Assembly: GCA_963725395.1 (NCBI GenBank)
Contig: CAVRYH010000012.1
Coordinates: 1 to 64,000 of the forward strand
DNA: 64,000 nucleotides
From: Bog-756 sp963725395
GTDB taxonomy: Bacteria; Actinomycetota; Acidimicrobiia; Acidimicrobiales; RAAP-2
Direction of reading: 5' to 3'
Shown here piece by piece: positions 63,614 through 64,000 of the stretch. Position 1 is the first letter of the stretch, and each line of letters begins with the position of its first letter. The position numbers were made by a program, and so were the translations under genes. The notes beneath the pieces were generated by a model. The model was not told the origin of the DNA. It did no database searches and worked only from the letters and a program-made list of their open reading frames with translations.

Positions 63614-64000
63614 GTGATCACGAAGAGCCCGACGACGTCGGTCCTCTCCGACGGCACGTCAGCGGGATCGGGTGACGCGGACGGCCCGGAGGTGGAACTC
63701 CTCATCAACGCCACCTGGGCGGTCGCCGCCCGCACCGGCAGCATCGAACCCGGGGTCCGCGAGATCCTGCAGGAGGCCGGGCTCTCGACCAAGGCCTTCT
63801 ACCGCCACTTCCGATCGAAGGACGAGCTCCTCCTGGTGGCGCTGGACCGGGCTTCCAATGTGCTGGTCGAGTACCTGGAGTACCGCATGGCCCGGGTCCC
63901 TGACCCCATGGCCAAGATCGGTGAGTGGATCGACGCCAGCCTGCGGCAGGCGGCGAACCCGTCGGCGGCGCGGCGGATCCTCCCCTGGACCCTCGGCTTC
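63614..64000 (+). CDS. TetR-family regulator, cut by right window edge
   Basis: The 129 visible codons start with a Ser/Thr-rich lead, then a helix-turn-helix: VREILQEAGLSTKAFYRHFR and SKDELLLVALDRAS. The ligand-binding domain begins at EYLEYRMARVP and is incomplete at the edge. The DNA-binding helix pattern (AGLSTKAFYRHF) is standard for TetR. It is likely to control the divergent amidohydrolase or the adjoining ligase cluster. Confidence 0.9.
   Translation, partial: MITKSPTTSVLSDGTSAGSGDADGPEVELLINATWAVAARTGSIEPGVREILQEAGLSTKAFYRHFRSKDELLLVALDRASNVLVEYLEYRMARVPDPMAKIGEWIDASLRQAANPSAARRILPWTLGF

Overview
The window is a GC-rich chromosomal segment with tightly packed genes. It most likely comes from an actinomycete-type bacterium (Actinomycetota), and I infer a lineage near the Acidimicrobiia. 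The evidence is a CarD-ispD-ispF-rlmB block, a DisA/RadA/ClpC block, a SigR-RsrA type thiol-stress sigma/anti-sigma pair, ergothioneine genes egtB-egtD, an F420-type luciferase-like oxidoreductase, and what looks like the actinobacterial 6C small RNA. No plasmid, phage, insertion sequence, CRISPR array, tRNA or rRNA was seen.

Layout. 1-8 kb: an edge-truncated glycine-rich lipoprotein and four large polytopic membrane proteins. Two of these are close paralogs lying back to back, and one is of the YfhO type; the set is probably an envelope glycan locus. 8-12 kb: a NarL-type histidine kinase/response regulator pair followed by two small membrane proteins, with a 15-bp tandem repeat between those two. 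12-16 kb: egtB and egtD, a flavin disulfide oxidoreductase and a DUF427 protein. 16-25.5 kb: housekeeping genes rlmB, ispF, ispD, carD, disA, radA and clpC on the minus strand, then a polyprenyl diphosphate synthase on the plus strand. 25.6-28.4 kb: a secreted basic protein, an SRPBCC protein and a sulfatase. 28.4-40.5 kb: a long minus-strand run transcribed from sigR-rsrA through a zincin, tilS, hpt, folE, folP, a phosphatase-like protein, folB, folK, a DUF2520 protein, panC, nadB, nadC and coaX. This run makes folate, pantothenate/CoA and NAD precursors, and many of its genes overlap by 1-20 bases.

41-64 kb: a catabolic region rich in acyl-CoA chemistry. It holds three acyl-CoA dehydrogenases, four AMP-forming acyl-CoA ligases, two enoyl-CoA hydratases, a DUF35 protein paired with a thiolase-fold protein that lacks the usual nucleophilic cysteine, a cytochrome P450, a three-cysteine ferredoxin, an F420-type oxidoreductase, a hotdog thioesterase, an alpha/beta hydrolase, an amidohydrolase and a TetR regulator cut by the right edge. 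Together these resemble side-chain degradation of steroids or other branched or alicyclic acids. The substrate cannot be read from the sequence.

Two cross-cutting observations matter. First, five otherwise well-conserved genes (rlmB, the sulfatase, panC, a DoxX gene and one acyl-CoA ligase) each carry exactly one single-base frameshift, mostly in or beside G/C-rich runs. This suggests base-level assembly errors rather than decay, although real mutations cannot be excluded. Second, a consensus-like promoter followed by two C-loop hairpins at 49.7-49.8 kb marks a 6C-type small RNA gene between protein genes.
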